A stretch of DNA of 64,000 nt, from positions 1 to 64,000 of the forward strand of contig NZ_AUWQ01000041.1 in the NCBI RefSeq assembly GCF_000455205.1. Reading direction: 5' to 3'. This document shows positions 17,380-26,541 of the stretch, piece after piece. The DNA comes from Mycobacterium sp. UM_CSW (GTDB taxonomy: Bacteria > Actinomycetota > Actinomycetes > Mycobacteriales > Mycobacteriaceae). Numbering within the stretch: the stretch's first letter is position 1; every line of letters begins with the position of its first letter. The translations under genes and the position numbers were made by a program. The notes under the pieces were generated by a model, which worked only from the letters and a program-made list of their open reading frames with translations, ran no database searches and had not been told where the DNA came from.

Positions 17380-17819
17380 TGCGGTCGCGGCGCGTGCTCG
17401 AGATCCGCCGGATCCGCGCTTGGCTGGCGTTGTGCGCGGCGATCACGTTGATCCCGTGGACCGTCTACCTCGCCCTCACCTTGCCGCAGGACTACACCGC
17501 GCAGCATTGGCAGGCCACCTGGGTCGGCTTCGACACCTTGTTGCTGGCGTTCATGGTCGCCACCGCGGTGCTCGGTTTCCTGCAGCACCAACTGCTGACG
17601 CTGTTTGCGTTCACGACGGGGGTGCTGCTCGTGTGCGACGCCTGGTTCGACGTGTTGACCGCCGAAGCCGGCGACCTCTGTCTGTCGGCGCTCATCGCCG
17701 GGGTGGTGGAATTGCCGTTGGCGGCGGTGCTGATCCTCGGCACCTTGCGGATCGCGCGCCTGCAGGGCCCGCCGTTCAGCCGCGCGCGCGGGCCATTTCG
17801 GGTGCGCCTGCGGCGCTAA
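17379..17819 (+). CDS. Small four-TM membrane protein, unknown function
   Basis: The 146-residue protein has a basic N-terminus and four hydrophobic segments (about residues 14-34, 48-66, 70-90, 104-124) with an Asp/Trp-containing loop (CDAWFDVLTAEAGD). No domain is recognised. ATG 17379 is preferred over the adjacent GTG because it overlaps the mini-uORF stop. It lies between the NAGGN/MFS genes and type III glutamine synthetase on the same strand. Confidence 0.7.
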   Translation: MRSRRVLEIRRIRAWLALCAAITLIPWTVYLALTLPQDYTAQHWQATWVGFDTLLLAFMVATAVLGFLQHQLLTLFAFTTGVLLVCDAWFDVLTAEAGDLCLSALIAGVVELPLAAVLILGTLRIARLQGPPFSRARGPFRVRLRR

Positions 17820-17970
17820 CCCGCGCTGCCGTCCGCGTCTCATGATCGAAACCATTGCGGACCCGCCGTTGACATCGGCGTAACAAGTTTGCCATCGAAC
17901 GTTCCTACTGTGGGGCGGTCCACTGTCCGGCACAGGAAATCGTGGGCCCCCCTCAGCGATAGGAACTCAA

Positions 17971-20148
17971 TTGAGCGGAAACGCGGTCCGCCTGCAGGCG
18001 ATCAACAACGTCGAGGCGTATGTCCCCCCAGCCATCAGTTTCGTACCCGGCGAAGAGCCCGGCGCGGTCTTCGGCTCGAACGTCTTCACCAAGGCCGAGA
18101 TGCAGGCCCGCCTGCCCAAGTCGGTGTTCAAGTCCATCGTCGCGACCATCGAGAAGGGCACCAAGCTCGACCCCGCGGTGGCGGATACGGTCGCCGTGGC
18201 GATGAAGGACTGGGCGCTGGAAAAAGGTGCCACCCACTACGCGCACGTCTTCTACCCGATGACCGGGCTCACCGCCGAGAAGCATGACAGCTTCCTGGAG
18301 CCCATCTCCGACGGCCAGACGCTGGCCGAGTTCGCCGGCAAGACCCTCATACAGGGTGAGCCGGACGCGTCGAGCTTCCCGTCGGGCGGCCTGCGCAGCA
18401 CGTTCGAGGCGCGCGGCTACACCGGCTGGGACGTGACCAGCCCCGCCTACATCCTGGAGAACCCGAACGGCAACACGCTGTGCATCCCGACGGTGTTCGT
18501 CTCGATGACCGGCGAAGCCTTGGACTACAAGACGCCGCTGCTGCGCAGTCAGCAGGCGATGGGCAAACACGCCGAGCGTGTCCTGAAGCTGTTCGGCCAC
18601 AAGGACCTCAACCACGTCGTGTCGTTCTGCGGCCCGGAGCAGGAGTACTTCCTGGTCGACCGGCACTTCTTCCTGGCGCGCCCGGACCTCGTCAACGCCG
18701 GGCGCACCCTGTTCGGCGCCAAGCCGCCCAAGGGCCAGGAGTTCGACGACCACTACTTCGGCGCGGTGCCCGAGCGGGTGTTGGGCTTCATGATGGACAC
18801 CGAGCGGGAGCTGTTCAAGCTCGGCATCCCGGCCAAGACCCGGCACAACGAGGTGGCCCCCGGCCAGTTCGAGATCGCGCCGATGTTCGAGCGGGCCAAC
18901 ATCGCCTCCGACCACCAGCAGCTGTTGATGACGATCTTCAAGACGATCGCGAAGAAGCACGGCATGGAGTGCCTGTTCCACGAGAAGCCATTCGCCGGCG
19001 TCAACGGGTCGGGCAAGCACGTCAACTTCTCGATGGGCAACTCCGAGCTGGGCTCGCTGCTGGTTCCGGGCGACACCCCGCACGAGAACGCACAGTTCCT
19101 GGTGTTCTGCGCCGCGGTGATCCGTGCCGTGCACAAGTTCTCCGGGCTGCTGCGGGTGTCGGTGGCATCGGCCACCAATGACCACCGCCTGGGCGCCAAC
19201 GAGGCGCCGCCCGCGATCATCTCGATCTTCCTCGGCGAGCAGCTCGCCGACGTGTTCGAGCAGATCGCCAAGGGCGCGGCCACGTCGTCAAAGGGCAAGG
19301 GCGTCATGCACATCGGCGTCGACACGCTCCCACCACTGCCGACCGACCCGGGCGACCGCAACCGGACCAGCCCGTTCGCGTTCACCGGCAACCGGTTCGA
19401 GTTCCGTGCGCCAGGCTCCGGGCAGACGGTGGCCGTGCCGCTGATCGTCCTCAACACGATCATGGCGGACTCGCTCGACTACATGGCGACGGTGCTGGAG
19501 AAGGCCGTCGCCGACGGCGAAGACTTCGATCATGCCGTTCAGCGGCTGCTCACCGATATCATCACCGAGCATGGTGCGGTCGTGTACAACGGCGACGGGT
19601 ATTCGGAGAAATGGCAGATCGAGGCGGCCGCGCGCGGTCTGCCGAATCTCAAGACGTCGCTCGACGCCATTCCGGAGCTGATCAAGCCGGAGTCGGTTGA
19701 ACTCTTCGAGAAGTACGGGGTGTTCAACGAGCGCGAGCTGCACAGCCGCTATGAGGTCCGGTTGGAGCAGTACGCCCTGACCATCGCGGTCGAGGCGAAA
19801 CTGGCGCTGGAACTCGGTACGACGGTGATCCTGCCGGCCGCCATCCGGTACCAGACCGAGCTCGCCCAGAACGTCGCGACGCTGAAGAAGGCCGGCGTCG
19901 AAGCGAGCACGGTTGCGCTGGAAGCGGTTTCGACCCCGATCGCCGAACTGCAAGAGGGCCTGGCGACGCTGAAGTCGGCGCTGTCCGACCACTCGGCGGA
20001 GACGGCGCTGGCCGAGGCTACGCACGCGCAGAAGGAGCTGCTGCCTGCCATGGCGGCGGTCCGCGCGGCCGCCGACACGCTGGAAAGCGTTGTCGCCGAC
20101 GACCTGTGGCCGCTTCCCACCTACCAGGAGATGCTGTACATCCTGTGA
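17971..20148 (+). CDS. glnN: Type III glutamine synthetase
   Basis: The 725-residue length and motifs ([46 protein letters not shown]) identify GSIII, distinct from the 470-residue GlnA1 type. It makes glutamine from glutamate, ammonium and ATP. The TTG start at 17971 is preceded by ATAGGAACTCAA. Two glutamines are consumed per NAGGN, so proximity to ngg suggests, but does not prove, a supply role. The upstream region has TTGACA near 17871, but I found no convincing GlnR site. Confidence 0.92.
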   Translation: MSGNAVRLQAINNVEAYVPPAISFVPGEEPGAVFGSNVFTKAEMQARLPKSVFKSIVATIEKGTKLDPAVADTVAVAMKDWALEKGATHYAHVFYPMTGLTAEKHDSFLEPISDGQTLAEFAGKTLIQGEPDASSFPSGGLRSTFEARGYTGWDVTSPAYILENPNGNTLCIPTVFVSMTGEALDYKTPLLRSQQAMGKHAERVLKLFGHKDLNHVVSFCGPEQEYFLVDRHFFLARPDLVNAGRTLFGAKPPKGQEFDDHYFGAVPERVLGFMMDTERELFKLGIPAKTRHNEVAPGQFEIAPMFERANIASDHQQLLMTIFKTIAKKHGMECLFHEKPFAGVNGSGKHVNFSMGNSELGSLLVPGDTPHENAQFLVFCAAVIRAVHKFSGLLRVSVASATNDHRLGANEAPPAIISIFLGEQLADVFEQIAKGAATSSKGKGVMHIGVDTLPPLPTDPGDRNRTSPFAFTGNRFEFRAPGSGQTVAVPLIVLNTIMADSLDYMATVLEKAVADGEDFDHAVQRLLTDIITEHGAVVYNGDGYSEKWQIEAAARGLPNLKTSLDAIPELIKPESVELFEKYGVFNERELHSRYEVRLEQYALTIAVEAKLALELGTTVILPAAIRYQTELAQNVATLKKAGVEASTVALEAVSTPIAELQEGLATLKSALSDHSAETALAEATHAQKELLPAMAAVRAAADTLESVVADDLWPLPTYQEMLYIL

Positions 20149-20230
20149 TAGACATCGTCGGGTGTGGGGGCCGGCCGCGCCAGCGGCGGTGATCCGCGGC
20201 CCCCACGCCCGACGATCCGCGTGCGCAAGA

Positions 20231-20293
20231 ATTTCGCAAGAAACTCGCCAACTTCTGCCAAGTGCTGTGCCGCAACCTTTCCGCTGACGGGCC
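20231..20293 (+). repeat. 63-bp dispersed intergenic element, copy C
   Basis: This is a gapless match to copies A (18-80) and B (9201-9263). GCAAGAA occurs at 20225 and 20236, again 11 bp apart. It ends 72 nt before the start codon of the first kinase and therefore lies just upstream of that gene's -10 box. Confidence 0.7.
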
Positions 20294-20352
20294 TTGCCCC
20301 GTAACAGACCGGAAAGGGACGGAAAGTGCCGCAAAGCCGCGAAGACAAGACT

Positions 20353-20358
20353 TACGAT
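20353..20358 (+). promoter_or_regulatory. Leaderless -10 box of kinase 1
   Basis: TACGAT, then 6 nt (TCGGCC), then ATG 20365. The same box and spacing precede the two paralogous kinases at 30575 and 32507. Confidence 0.6.
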
Positions 20359-20364
20359 TCGGCC

Positions 20365-22293
20365 ATGTCGCTCGAAGCCGGCCAGGTATTCGCCGGATAT
20401 ACGATCCTGCGGCTGCTGGGTTCGGGTGGCATGGGCCAGGTGTATTTGGCGGCGCACCCGCGCCTGCCGCGCGAGGACGCGCTCAAAGTGCTGCCGCCGG
20501 AGTTGACCGCCGACGCGGAGTTTCGGGCCCGATTTGTGCGCGAGGCCGACCTGGCGGCGGGGTTGTCGCATCCGCACATCGTGAGGGTCCACGACCGCGG
20601 CGAGGAGGACGGCCATTTCTGGATCTCGATGGCCTACGTGCCCGGCACCGACGTGGGCCGGCTGTTGCGCGAAAACTATCCCGGCGGAATGCCGCTCGAC
20701 GAGGTGGTGCCGATCATCACCGCCGTCGCCGAGGCACTGGACTACGCCCACCACCGGGGCTTGCTGCACCGCGACGTCAAGCCGGCCAACATCCTGTTGG
20801 CCGAACCGGACGGGCAGGCGCGGCGGGTCTTCCTGGCCGATTTCGGCATCGCCCGCCGCATCGATGACGCGACCGGGCTGACCGCGACCAACATGACGGT
20901 CGGCACCGCGGCCTACGCGGCGCCCGAACAGCTCAAGGGCGAGTCAATCGACGGGCGCGCGGACCAATACGCCTTGGCCTGCACCGCATTTCACCTGCTG
21001 ACCGGTGCGCAACCGTATGTCGACTCCAATCCCGCCGTGGTGATCAGCCAGCACGTCAATGCCCCGCCGCCATCGGTCGGTGCGCAGCGACCGGAGCTGG
21101 CCCGGCTGGATCCGGTGTTCGCCACCGCGATGGCCAAGGAACCGTCCGGCCGGTTCGCCAGCTGCGGGGAGTTCGCGGCCCACCTCGGCGGCCGGCCGCT
21201 GCCGAGCTTCGCGTACGCCGGCGAGATCCCGGCCCGCCCCGACAACGAAATCACCCGGCCTTCTTTCGGCGTCGCCGCGCCCACCGTGCCGCTGCGGCCG
21301 AAACCGGCCGGCTGGAAACGGTTGAGCCGGCGCCCGGCGGTACTGATCCCCGCCCTGGCGGGCGTCGCGCTGCTGATCGCCGGCGGTGTCTTCGTCTCCG
21401 GGAAGCTCACTCAGTCCGGCAAGCCGGCGCACACCGCGGCGCCCACGGCGAGCCCCGGGCCGAAGGCACCGCCGCCGAACACGGGTCCCTTCACGGGCGT
21501 CTACCGGGCCGACTTCGCCCGGATCACCAGCATCGAAGGCATGCCGCCCCCGGGCGCCGCGCCGTCAAGCGAAACCTGGGCTGTCAGTTCGGCGTGCCGT
21601 CCCACCGGTTGCGTGGCGACCGCGACGCGCCTTACCGGCGAGACCATGCAGGTGCCGACGACCGTATTCGATCAGGTCGACGGAACCTGGCGGGCGGTGA
21701 CCGCCGGCTCGAGCACGTGCGCCAACGCTGAAGGCGAGGTCTGGGAAACCTTCACGCTGCAACCGCGTCCCGACGGCACGCTCGCTGGGGAGGCGACCGA
21801 AATCATGGGCAAGGGCTGCGCCAACAAACGCAGCGTGACGTTCACCCGCACGGGAGACGTCGACCTCAGCAGCGTGGCCGACCCGAATGCGCTGCCGCCG
21901 CGGGTGGTTTCGCCGGCCGAGGCGCTGCGCGGCCACTACCACGAATCGGATGTCACACCGACGGGTTTCAAAGGTCAGCAAGACTACGTTGTCCGCACGG
22001 ACTGCCTGCGCAGCGGCGACCGGTGCATGAGCTTTTTCCACGCACCCCCGGCTTCGGCCATGGCGCTGGTATTCGGCGGCGGGGAGTGGATCTACGACCG
22101 CGAGTTCGACGGCCGCTGCTCGAAGGGCGGCACGGCGCACGTACGGATCGTCGCGCATTTCCCGATGCCGCAGCCCGCACAGGACCCGATCGCGTTGCTC
22201 ACCGGGCATGGTCACGAGGACGTGACGAACTCCGGCGGGACCAACTGCGGCAGCACGGACGTCGACGCAAAGTTCGCGCGCACCGGCGATTAG
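20365..22293 (+). CDS. Transmembrane Ser/Thr kinase 1, PknF-like, two-lobed sensor
   Basis: The 642-residue protein has a PknF-like catalytic domain (1 to about 275): GSGGMG, K41, HRD 135-137, DFG 159-161, APEQ 186-189. All catalytic residues are present. A Pro-rich juxtamembrane segment precedes one TM helix (about 325-347). The extracytoplasmic part has two related lobes, 376-500 and 521-642, each ending in F-x-R-T-G-D and each with four cysteines (411, 416, 452, 485; 547, 554, 585, 628). ATG 20365 is chosen over GTG 20326 from paralogue alignment and the leaderless promoter. The ligand is unknown. Confidence 0.9.
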   Translation: MSLEAGQVFAGYTILRLLGSGGMGQVYLAAHPRLPREDALKVLPPELTADAEFRARFVREADLAAGLSHPHIVRVHDRGEEDGHFWISMAYVPGTDVGRLLRENYPGGMPLDEVVPIITAVAEALDYAHHRGLLHRDVKPANILLAEPDGQARRVFLADFGIARRIDDATGLTATNMTVGTAAYAAPEQLKGESIDGRADQYALACTAFHLLTGAQPYVDSNPAVVISQHVNAPPPSVGAQRPELARLDPVFATAMAKEPSGRFASCGEFAAHLGGRPLPSFAYAGEIPARPDNEITRPSFGVAAPTVPLRPKPAGWKRLSRRPAVLIPALAGVALLIAGGVFVSGKLTQSGKPAHTAAPTASPGPKAPPPNTGPFTGVYRADFARITSIEGMPPPGAAPSSETWAVSSACRPTGCVATATRLTGETMQVPTTVFDQVDGTWRAVTAGSSTCANAEGEVWETFTLQPRPDGTLAGEATEIMGKGCANKRSVTFTRTGDVDLSSVADPNALPPRVVSPAEALRGHYHESDVTPTGFKGQQDYVVRTDCLRSGDRCMSFFHAPPASAMALVFGGGEWIYDREFDGRCSKGGTAHVRIVAHFPMPQPAQDPIALLTGHGHEDVTNSGGTNCGSTDVDAKFARTGD

Positions 22294-22305
22294 CGCCCGC
22301 CCCAT

Positions 22306-22365
22306 CGCGAGCCTGACCACACTGCGAAATCCGCTTTAATTTTTCGCAGTCAGGTTAGGCTCGCG
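22306..22365. repeat. Long imperfect palindrome, copy 1
   Basis: Two 24-nt arms (22306-22329 and 22342-22365) pair with about three mismatches around a 12-nt AT-rich loop. A related palindrome lies at 34433-34492, also just after a kinase gene. It may act as a transcription terminator or be a dispersed palindromic repeat. Confidence 0.55.
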
Positions 22366-22397
22366 GCGCCCGCCCACCAACTGGGGCCAATAGTCCC

Positions 22398-22412
22398 TAC
22401 CCCCGAGGGGTA
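22398..22412. promoter_or_regulatory. RicR-type copper operator
   Basis: TACCCCCGAGGGGTA matches the TACCC-N5-GGGTA palindrome of the mycobacterial Cu(I)-responsive repressor RicR. It lies 22 nt before ATG 22435, overlapping the likely promoter of the methionine-rich protein gene. Confidence 0.7.
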
Positions 22413-22434
22413 TATGTGTGCAATCCTTCGAGGC

Positions 22435-22809
22435 ATGACAGACACACCTGAATCCACGATCGAACCGACCACCGTGAGTGAGCAACCCCGCTACGGCAAC
22501 CGATTTGGCGGCCCCAGCCGCCTGGGCCAAGCCGCGGCGTGGGTCGTCATCGTCGCCGGTGTGGTGTTCATCGTCGGGTCCATCTTCTTCTGGGGGTTGT
22601 TCCTCGGCTGGTCCTCCGGCGCCCACGCCGGTTGGCACCGCGGCTACTACATCGGCCGCGAGGGTGGCTGCCCGATGATGGGCCAGGGCGGAATGGGCGG
22701 CATGATGGGCCCCGGCGGCACGATGGGTCCCGGCGGAATGATGGGGCCGGGCGGCATGATGGGCCCCTCACAAACACCCGCTCCGGCGCCTGCCACGCCG
22801 CATCCCTAG
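22435..22809 (+). CDS. Methionine-rich membrane protein, probable copper responder
   Basis: The 124-residue protein has a soluble N-terminus, one TM helix (about 33-58), a His-containing segment (HAGWHRGYY) and a C-terminal tail of MMGPGG-type repeats with about a dozen Met and one Cys. Met-rich tails bind Cu(I) in several copper-handling proteins. With the RicR-type operator immediately upstream, a role in copper binding or resistance at the envelope is inferred. ATG 22435 is preferred over ATG 22414, which would lie in the predicted promoter. No direct family name is recognised. Confidence 0.75.
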   Translation: MTDTPESTIEPTTVSEQPRYGNRFGGPSRLGQAAAWVVIVAGVVFIVGSIFFWGLFLGWSSGAHAGWHRGYYIGREGGCPMMGQGGMGGMMGPGGTMGPGGMMGPGGMMGPSQTPAPAPATPHP

Positions 22810-22816
22810 CGCGAAA

Positions 22817-24634
22817 CTAGCCGAGCAGCTTGGTGAGCCAGGTCGGGTCCTGATAGTTCACCGACTTGGTGCCGTCCCACACGAACGGTGTGCCGGTGGC
22901 GTTGAGTCCGGTCAGCGTCGCGTCCCCGGCGGCGGCCTTGGCCTTGCCGGTGCCGACGTCGTCGCCGCCCTTGATGCAATCGATCACGCTGGCGTCGACG
23001 CCGACTGTCTTGGCCAGCTGGGCCAGTTCGCCGTCGGTGCGGTCCTCGGGGGCGTCCTCCGCCGGCTGAAAGTTGCTGGCGAACAGGCCGGAGTAGAAGT
23101 TCATGTACAGCTTCGGATCATTCTGCGCCGCAACACAATACGTCGCGGCCACCGCGCGCGACGAGTAATTCTTGCTGTGCGACTTGTCGTCGAGGAAGTT
23201 CAGCAGGTGGTAGCGCACCGCCAGCTTCTTGTTGTTCACCGCGCTGTCGATGTCACCGGCGTTCGACCGGATGAAGCTGCCGCACGGCGGGCAGATCGGC
23301 TCGTTGAAGATGTCGATCGTCGTCGGTGCGGCCGAGCTGCCGACGGAGACACCGTCATCGAGCACCTTGAGCTCAACCGCGTCGGGCGGAGGCGCCGGCG
23401 ACGTCGGCGTGGAGGACCGGGCCGACGGGGACGACGACTGCCACGGGTGGGCGGCAACGATGACCAACCCGACCACCACGGCCACCACGACGGCCACGAC
23501 GGCGCCGATCCACAGCCAGGGCTTGCGGCTGCTCTGGGGCGGCTGCCCCCAGAGCGGCGCGCCGACGCTGCCCATGTCGCCCGTGCCCCACGTGGGGGTG
23601 CCGGGCCACCCCGTCGGCTGCGGCATCGGTGCCCCGGGAGCCGATCCGGTGGTCCACCGCGGCGCCTGAGGGGGCGCCTGGTTCGCCATCGCGGGCGGCG
23701 GCATGGCGGCAAAACCGCTCGGCTGCTGGCCGGCGAACGCGGCGGGCAGCTTCGCCACCTGGCTGCGCTCCAAAATGTCGGTGGCCCGATCCTGATCGGG
23801 AGTGGCCAGCGCGGCATACGCGGCCGCCGACAGATCGCCACACGTGGCGTAGCGCGCCGCGGGATCCTTGGCCATGCCGCGGGCGATCACGGCGTCGAAG
23901 GCCACCGGGATGCTCGGGCGCGCGGCGCTGGGGCGCGGGATGGGCTGGTTGAGGTGCGCGCCCATCACCCCGATCGTGTCGCCCGTGTACGGCGGGGTGC
24001 CCGTCAGGCACTCATACAAGACGCAGGCCAGCGCGTAGATGTCGGCCCGATAGGTCACCTCGCCATCGCTGAACCGCTCCGGGGCCATGTATTTGACCGT
24101 GCCCACCGTGGTGCCGAACGTCGTCAACTTCTCGTCGGACGTGGCGCTGGCGATGCCGAAATCCACGAGGTACGCGAAATCGTCTGCGCTGACGAGGATG
24201 TTCTCCGGTTTCACGTCGCGATGCATCACCCCGGCGGCGTGCGCGGCGTCGAGCGCCGAGCCGATCTGGCGCACGATCGCCACCGCCCGCGGCGGGGACA
24301 GCGGCCCGAAACGGCTCAGCGTCGCGGCCAGGTTCTTGCCGTCGATCAGGCGCATGTCCACGTAGAGCTGACCGTCGATCTCGCCGAAGTCGTGGATCGG
24401 CACGACGTGCGGTTCCTGCAGCCGCCCCGCGGTGCGGGCCTCGCGTTGCATGCGCGAGCGGAAGACCGGATCGCTGGACAGCGTCTGCGACATCAGCTTG
24501 AGCGCCACGATGCGCTCGCGCACCGTGTCCTCGGCCTCGTAGACATCGCCCATGCCGCCGCGGCCGACCAGCCGCCGCAACCGATACGGCCCGAACTGCG
24601 AGCCCTCCCGCGAATCCGCGGTCGTGTCACCCAT
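22817..24634 (-). CDS. pknE: Ser/Thr protein kinase PknE
   Basis: The 605-residue transmembrane kinase closely resembles M. tuberculosis PknE: N-terminal kinase (VGRGGMGDVYEAED, K46, HRDVKPEN, DFG), a Pro/Gln-rich juxtamembrane linker longer than usual, one TM helix, and an extracytoplasmic thioredoxin-fold domain with CPPC at 448-451 and a TGTPFVWDG cis-Pro loop. PknE is linked to nitric-oxide and redox stress. ATG 24634 (29th codon of the open frame) is chosen because GAGGAG lies 6 nt upstream and it matches the PknE N-terminus. It is convergent with the Met-rich gene. Confidence 0.95.
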   Translation of the reverse strand: MGDTTADSREGSQFGPYRLRRLVGRGGMGDVYEAEDTVRERIVALKLMSQTLSSDPVFRSRMQREARTAGRLQEPHVVPIHDFGEIDGQLYVDMRLIDGKNLAATLSRFGPLSPPRAVAIVRQIGSALDAAHAAGVMHRDVKPENILVSADDFAYLVDFGIASATSDEKLTTFGTTVGTVKYMAPERFSDGEVTYRADIYALACVLYECLTGTPPYTGDTIGVMGAHLNQPIPRPSAARPSIPVAFDAVIARGMAKDPAARYATCGDLSAAAYAALATPDQDRATDILERSQVAKLPAAFAGQQPSGFAAMPPPAMANQAPPQAPRWTTGSAPGAPMPQPTGWPGTPTWGTGDMGSVGAPLWGQPPQSSRKPWLWIGAVVAVVVAVVVGLVIVAAHPWQSSSPSARSSTPTSPAPPPDAVELKVLDDGVSVGSSAAPTTIDIFNEPICPPCGSFIRSNAGDIDSAVNNKKLAVRYHLLNFLDDKSHSKNYSSRAVAATYCVAAQNDPKLYMNFYSGLFASNFQPAEDAPEDRTDGELAQLAKTVGVDASVIDCIKGGDDVGTGKAKAAAGDATLTGLNATGTPFVWDGTKSVNYQDPTWLTKLLG

Positions 24635-24795
24635 CGCCGACTCCTCACCCGCCGCCACGCGCCGCAAAACCCACACCGAAGCGCGGCGTGCCAGGCATAA
24701 GGCTAATGGTTTGGGCAACCGCGGGGCACGCTGAATTGCCAGAAAGCCAGCTAATTCCCGGTCGGCTGGCTACGAACTCCCGGGGTGGGTGAGGA

Positions 24796-25134
24796 TTACC
24801 GGCATTCCTCGTCGCCGGTCTTTTCGCTGAGGCCCTCCCGCGACAGCGCCCGGACGAAGCCGTAGGCCTGCATGCCCGCCGGGCCGGGATTCCGGACGAT
24901 CCAATCGTTGATCTTTCCCAGCGCCGAGGCCAAATCGTCGCGCCTGACCCGGATCAGGTAGGTCTTGCGTTCGTCCTGCGGGTCGTCGATGGACTCGGCG
25001 ACGGCGACGGGGTTGCGGAACGCGTAGGCGATCCCGTGCACGGAATCGTTGTTCAATGCCCACTGAAGCTCGCTGGGCCGCAGTCGGTTCACCGCCAGAT
25101 TGCGGTATTCGTCCTCGCCGTTCGAATCGCTCAC
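24796..25134 (-). CDS. Hypothetical protein, 112 residues
   Basis: This is a soluble acidic protein with no signal peptide or TM helix and no domain I recognise. Visible features are NRLRPSELQWALNNDSVHG and a C-terminal GKINDWIVRNPGPAGMQAYG. GTG 25134 is preferred because AGAGGAGG lies 11 nt upstream, rather than the longer frame beginning at 25212. It is divergent from the SRPBCC gene across about 240 bp. Confidence 0.65.
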   Translation of the reverse strand: MSDSNGEDEYRNLAVNRLRPSELQWALNNDSVHGIAYAFRNPVAVAESIDDPQDERKTYLIRVRRDDLASALGKINDWIVRNPGPAGMQAYGFVRALSREGLSEKTGDEECR

Positions 25135-25374
25135 GTCGCCGCTGATCCTCCTCTGTGTGCCCGCGAGAAGAAGTCGGACGACGGTGGACTGAAGATTGTG
25201 TCGCGCAGGCAATTCGATGAAATTTTCCCCAAGCCTTCATCATAGGAAGCCCGGTGCGCCGCTGCATGCCGAGCGAGCGTCCAGCAATCGCGACGGCACT
25301 GACGTCGACCGGCCGCGGCGACGTAGAGTGACCGGCGAGGCAAATCAGGTTTTCTGCGGCGGCTGCGAGGACCC

Positions 25375-25863
25375 ATGACCGAAGAACGCATCGAGATCCG
25401 TCGCACCATCCCGGCCCCGGCCGCCGACGTCTTCGCGGTGCTGTGCGACCCGCAGGGCCACGTCGCCATCGATTCCTCGGGCATGCTCCAGGACGCCGAG
25501 GGCGAACCCGTCACGGGCGTCGGAGACAGCTTCGTGGTCCACATGGACCGCGAGGCGCTCAACGACTTCCCGCAACTGGGCAAATACGACGTCACCGTCA
25601 GCATCAAGGAGTTCGAGCGGGACCGGCTAATTTCGTGGACGATTCTCGGCCAGATCCGCCCGCAAATCGGCCACGTCTACGGATATCGGCTCGAGCCGGC
25701 CGACGACGGCGCGTCGACCGTGGTCACGTCGTTCTACGACTGGTCGAACATCGACCCGAAGTGGCGCGACGCCGGGATTTTTCCGGTGCTCTCCGAGGGC
25801 GCGCTGCGGGCGACCCTGGGCATCCTCGATCGCACGGTTCGCCGAGGTTATCCGCGAGCCTGA
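25375..25863 (+). CDS. SRPBCC-family protein
   Basis: The 162-residue protein has the START/Bet v1-like pattern: RRTIPAPAADVFAVLCDPQGH at the N-terminus, a central beta region ending in FERDRLISWTI, and a long C-terminal helix after YDWSNID. Such proteins bind hydrophobic ligands such as lipids or polyketides. The start follows GCGAGGACCC. It is convergent with the RibD-like gene, 5 bp away. Confidence 0.8.
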   Translation: MTEERIEIRRTIPAPAADVFAVLCDPQGHVAIDSSGMLQDAEGEPVTGVGDSFVVHMDREALNDFPQLGKYDVTVSIKEFERDRLISWTILGQIRPQIGHVYGYRLEPADDGASTVVTSFYDWSNIDPKWRDAGIFPVLSEGALRATLGILDRTVRRGYPRA

Positions 25864-25868
25864 CCCCC

Positions 25869-26540
25869 TCAGCGGCGGTACTTCAGGAACACGTAATCGT
25901 CGTAAGCCAGGGCGTGCTCGAGGCGCATCCCGACCGGCACCGACAACCGTGACGGCGGCCGGCTGCCGACGGGCTGGCTCCCGGCCAGCTTGGGCGCCAG
26001 TGTCACGCAGATTTCGACGACGGCGTCGGCGTCGACCAGCTCGTCCAGCAGGGTCGGCCCGCCCTCGCACAGGATGCGGCCCATGCCCTGGCCGCGCAGC
26101 TGGGCGACGGCGCGCGTCACGTCGACCGAATCCTCGCCGGCCACCAGGATCTGCCGGCGCGGGTCCTGCCGCGCGGCCGAGCGTGCGCAGGTCACCACGA
26201 TCGGCGGCTGTGCGGGGTCGCTGAACAGCCTGGCCGGCAGTTCGCCGGTGCGCGTGATCACGGCGATGGGCGGCGCGGCGCGTCGCGCGTCGGTGAGCCG
26301 CACCGGGCCGTAGTTCTCGGCGCGCGCCGTGCCCGCGCCGACCAGCACCACGTCCGCGAAGCCCCGCAGCAGCCTCAACAGCTGCTGGTCGGTGGGACAG
26401 GACAGCGGACCCGCGCGACCGGCGAACGCCGCGGCGCCGTCGGCGCTGAAGATCATGTTGGCCCGCACGCCCGCCGGGGGATCGCCGTAGAACGACGCGA
26501 GTTCGGCGATGCCGCCGACGGCGCCCACCCGGGGAGTCAC
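25869..26540 (-). CDS. Pyrimidine reductase-family protein (RibD C-terminal domain)
   Basis: The 223-residue protein has the RibD reductase fold: ANMIFSADGAAAFAGRAG, LVGAGTARAENYGP (NADPH loop) and RILCEGGPTLL. True riboflavin-pathway RibD is bifunctional, so this stand-alone reductase domain may act on another pteridine or pyrimidine substrate or in antifolate tolerance. It follows the flavin reductase gene by one base, suggesting cotranscription. Confidence 0.85.
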   Translation of the reverse strand: MTPRVGAVGGIAELASFYGDPPAGVRANMIFSADGAAAFAGRAGPLSCPTDQQLLRLLRGFADVVLVGAGTARAENYGPVRLTDARRAAPPIAVITRTGELPARLFSDPAQPPIVVTCARSAARQDPRRQILVAGEDSVDVTRAVAQLRGQGMGRILCEGGPTLLDELVDADAVVEICVTLAPKLAGSQPVGSRPPSRLSVPVGMRLEHALAYDDYVFLKYRR

Positions 26541-26541
26541 A

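Noticed and set aside
17889-17898. TCGAACGTTC as a LexA/SOS box
   Set aside because: The 4-nt spacer of the mycobacterial SOS box is missing.
17865-17905. Possible GlnR site upstream of type III glutamine synthetase
   Set aside because: GTAAC is present, but the paired GaAAc half at the expected spacing is not.
18-20293. The 63-bp copies as an insertion-sequence end or CRISPR unit
   Set aside because: Copies are 9-11 kb apart, have no terminal inverted repeats, target duplications or adjacent transposase, and are not tandem.
19288-20769. Minus-strand frame across the glnN-kinase 1 junction
   Set aside because: It is a compositional shadow that would cover the promoter and 63-bp element; no domain is visible.
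22351-22360. AGGTTAGGCT half-site resembling an IdeR iron box
   Set aside because: Only a half match, and the bases are explained by the long palindrome at 22306-22365.
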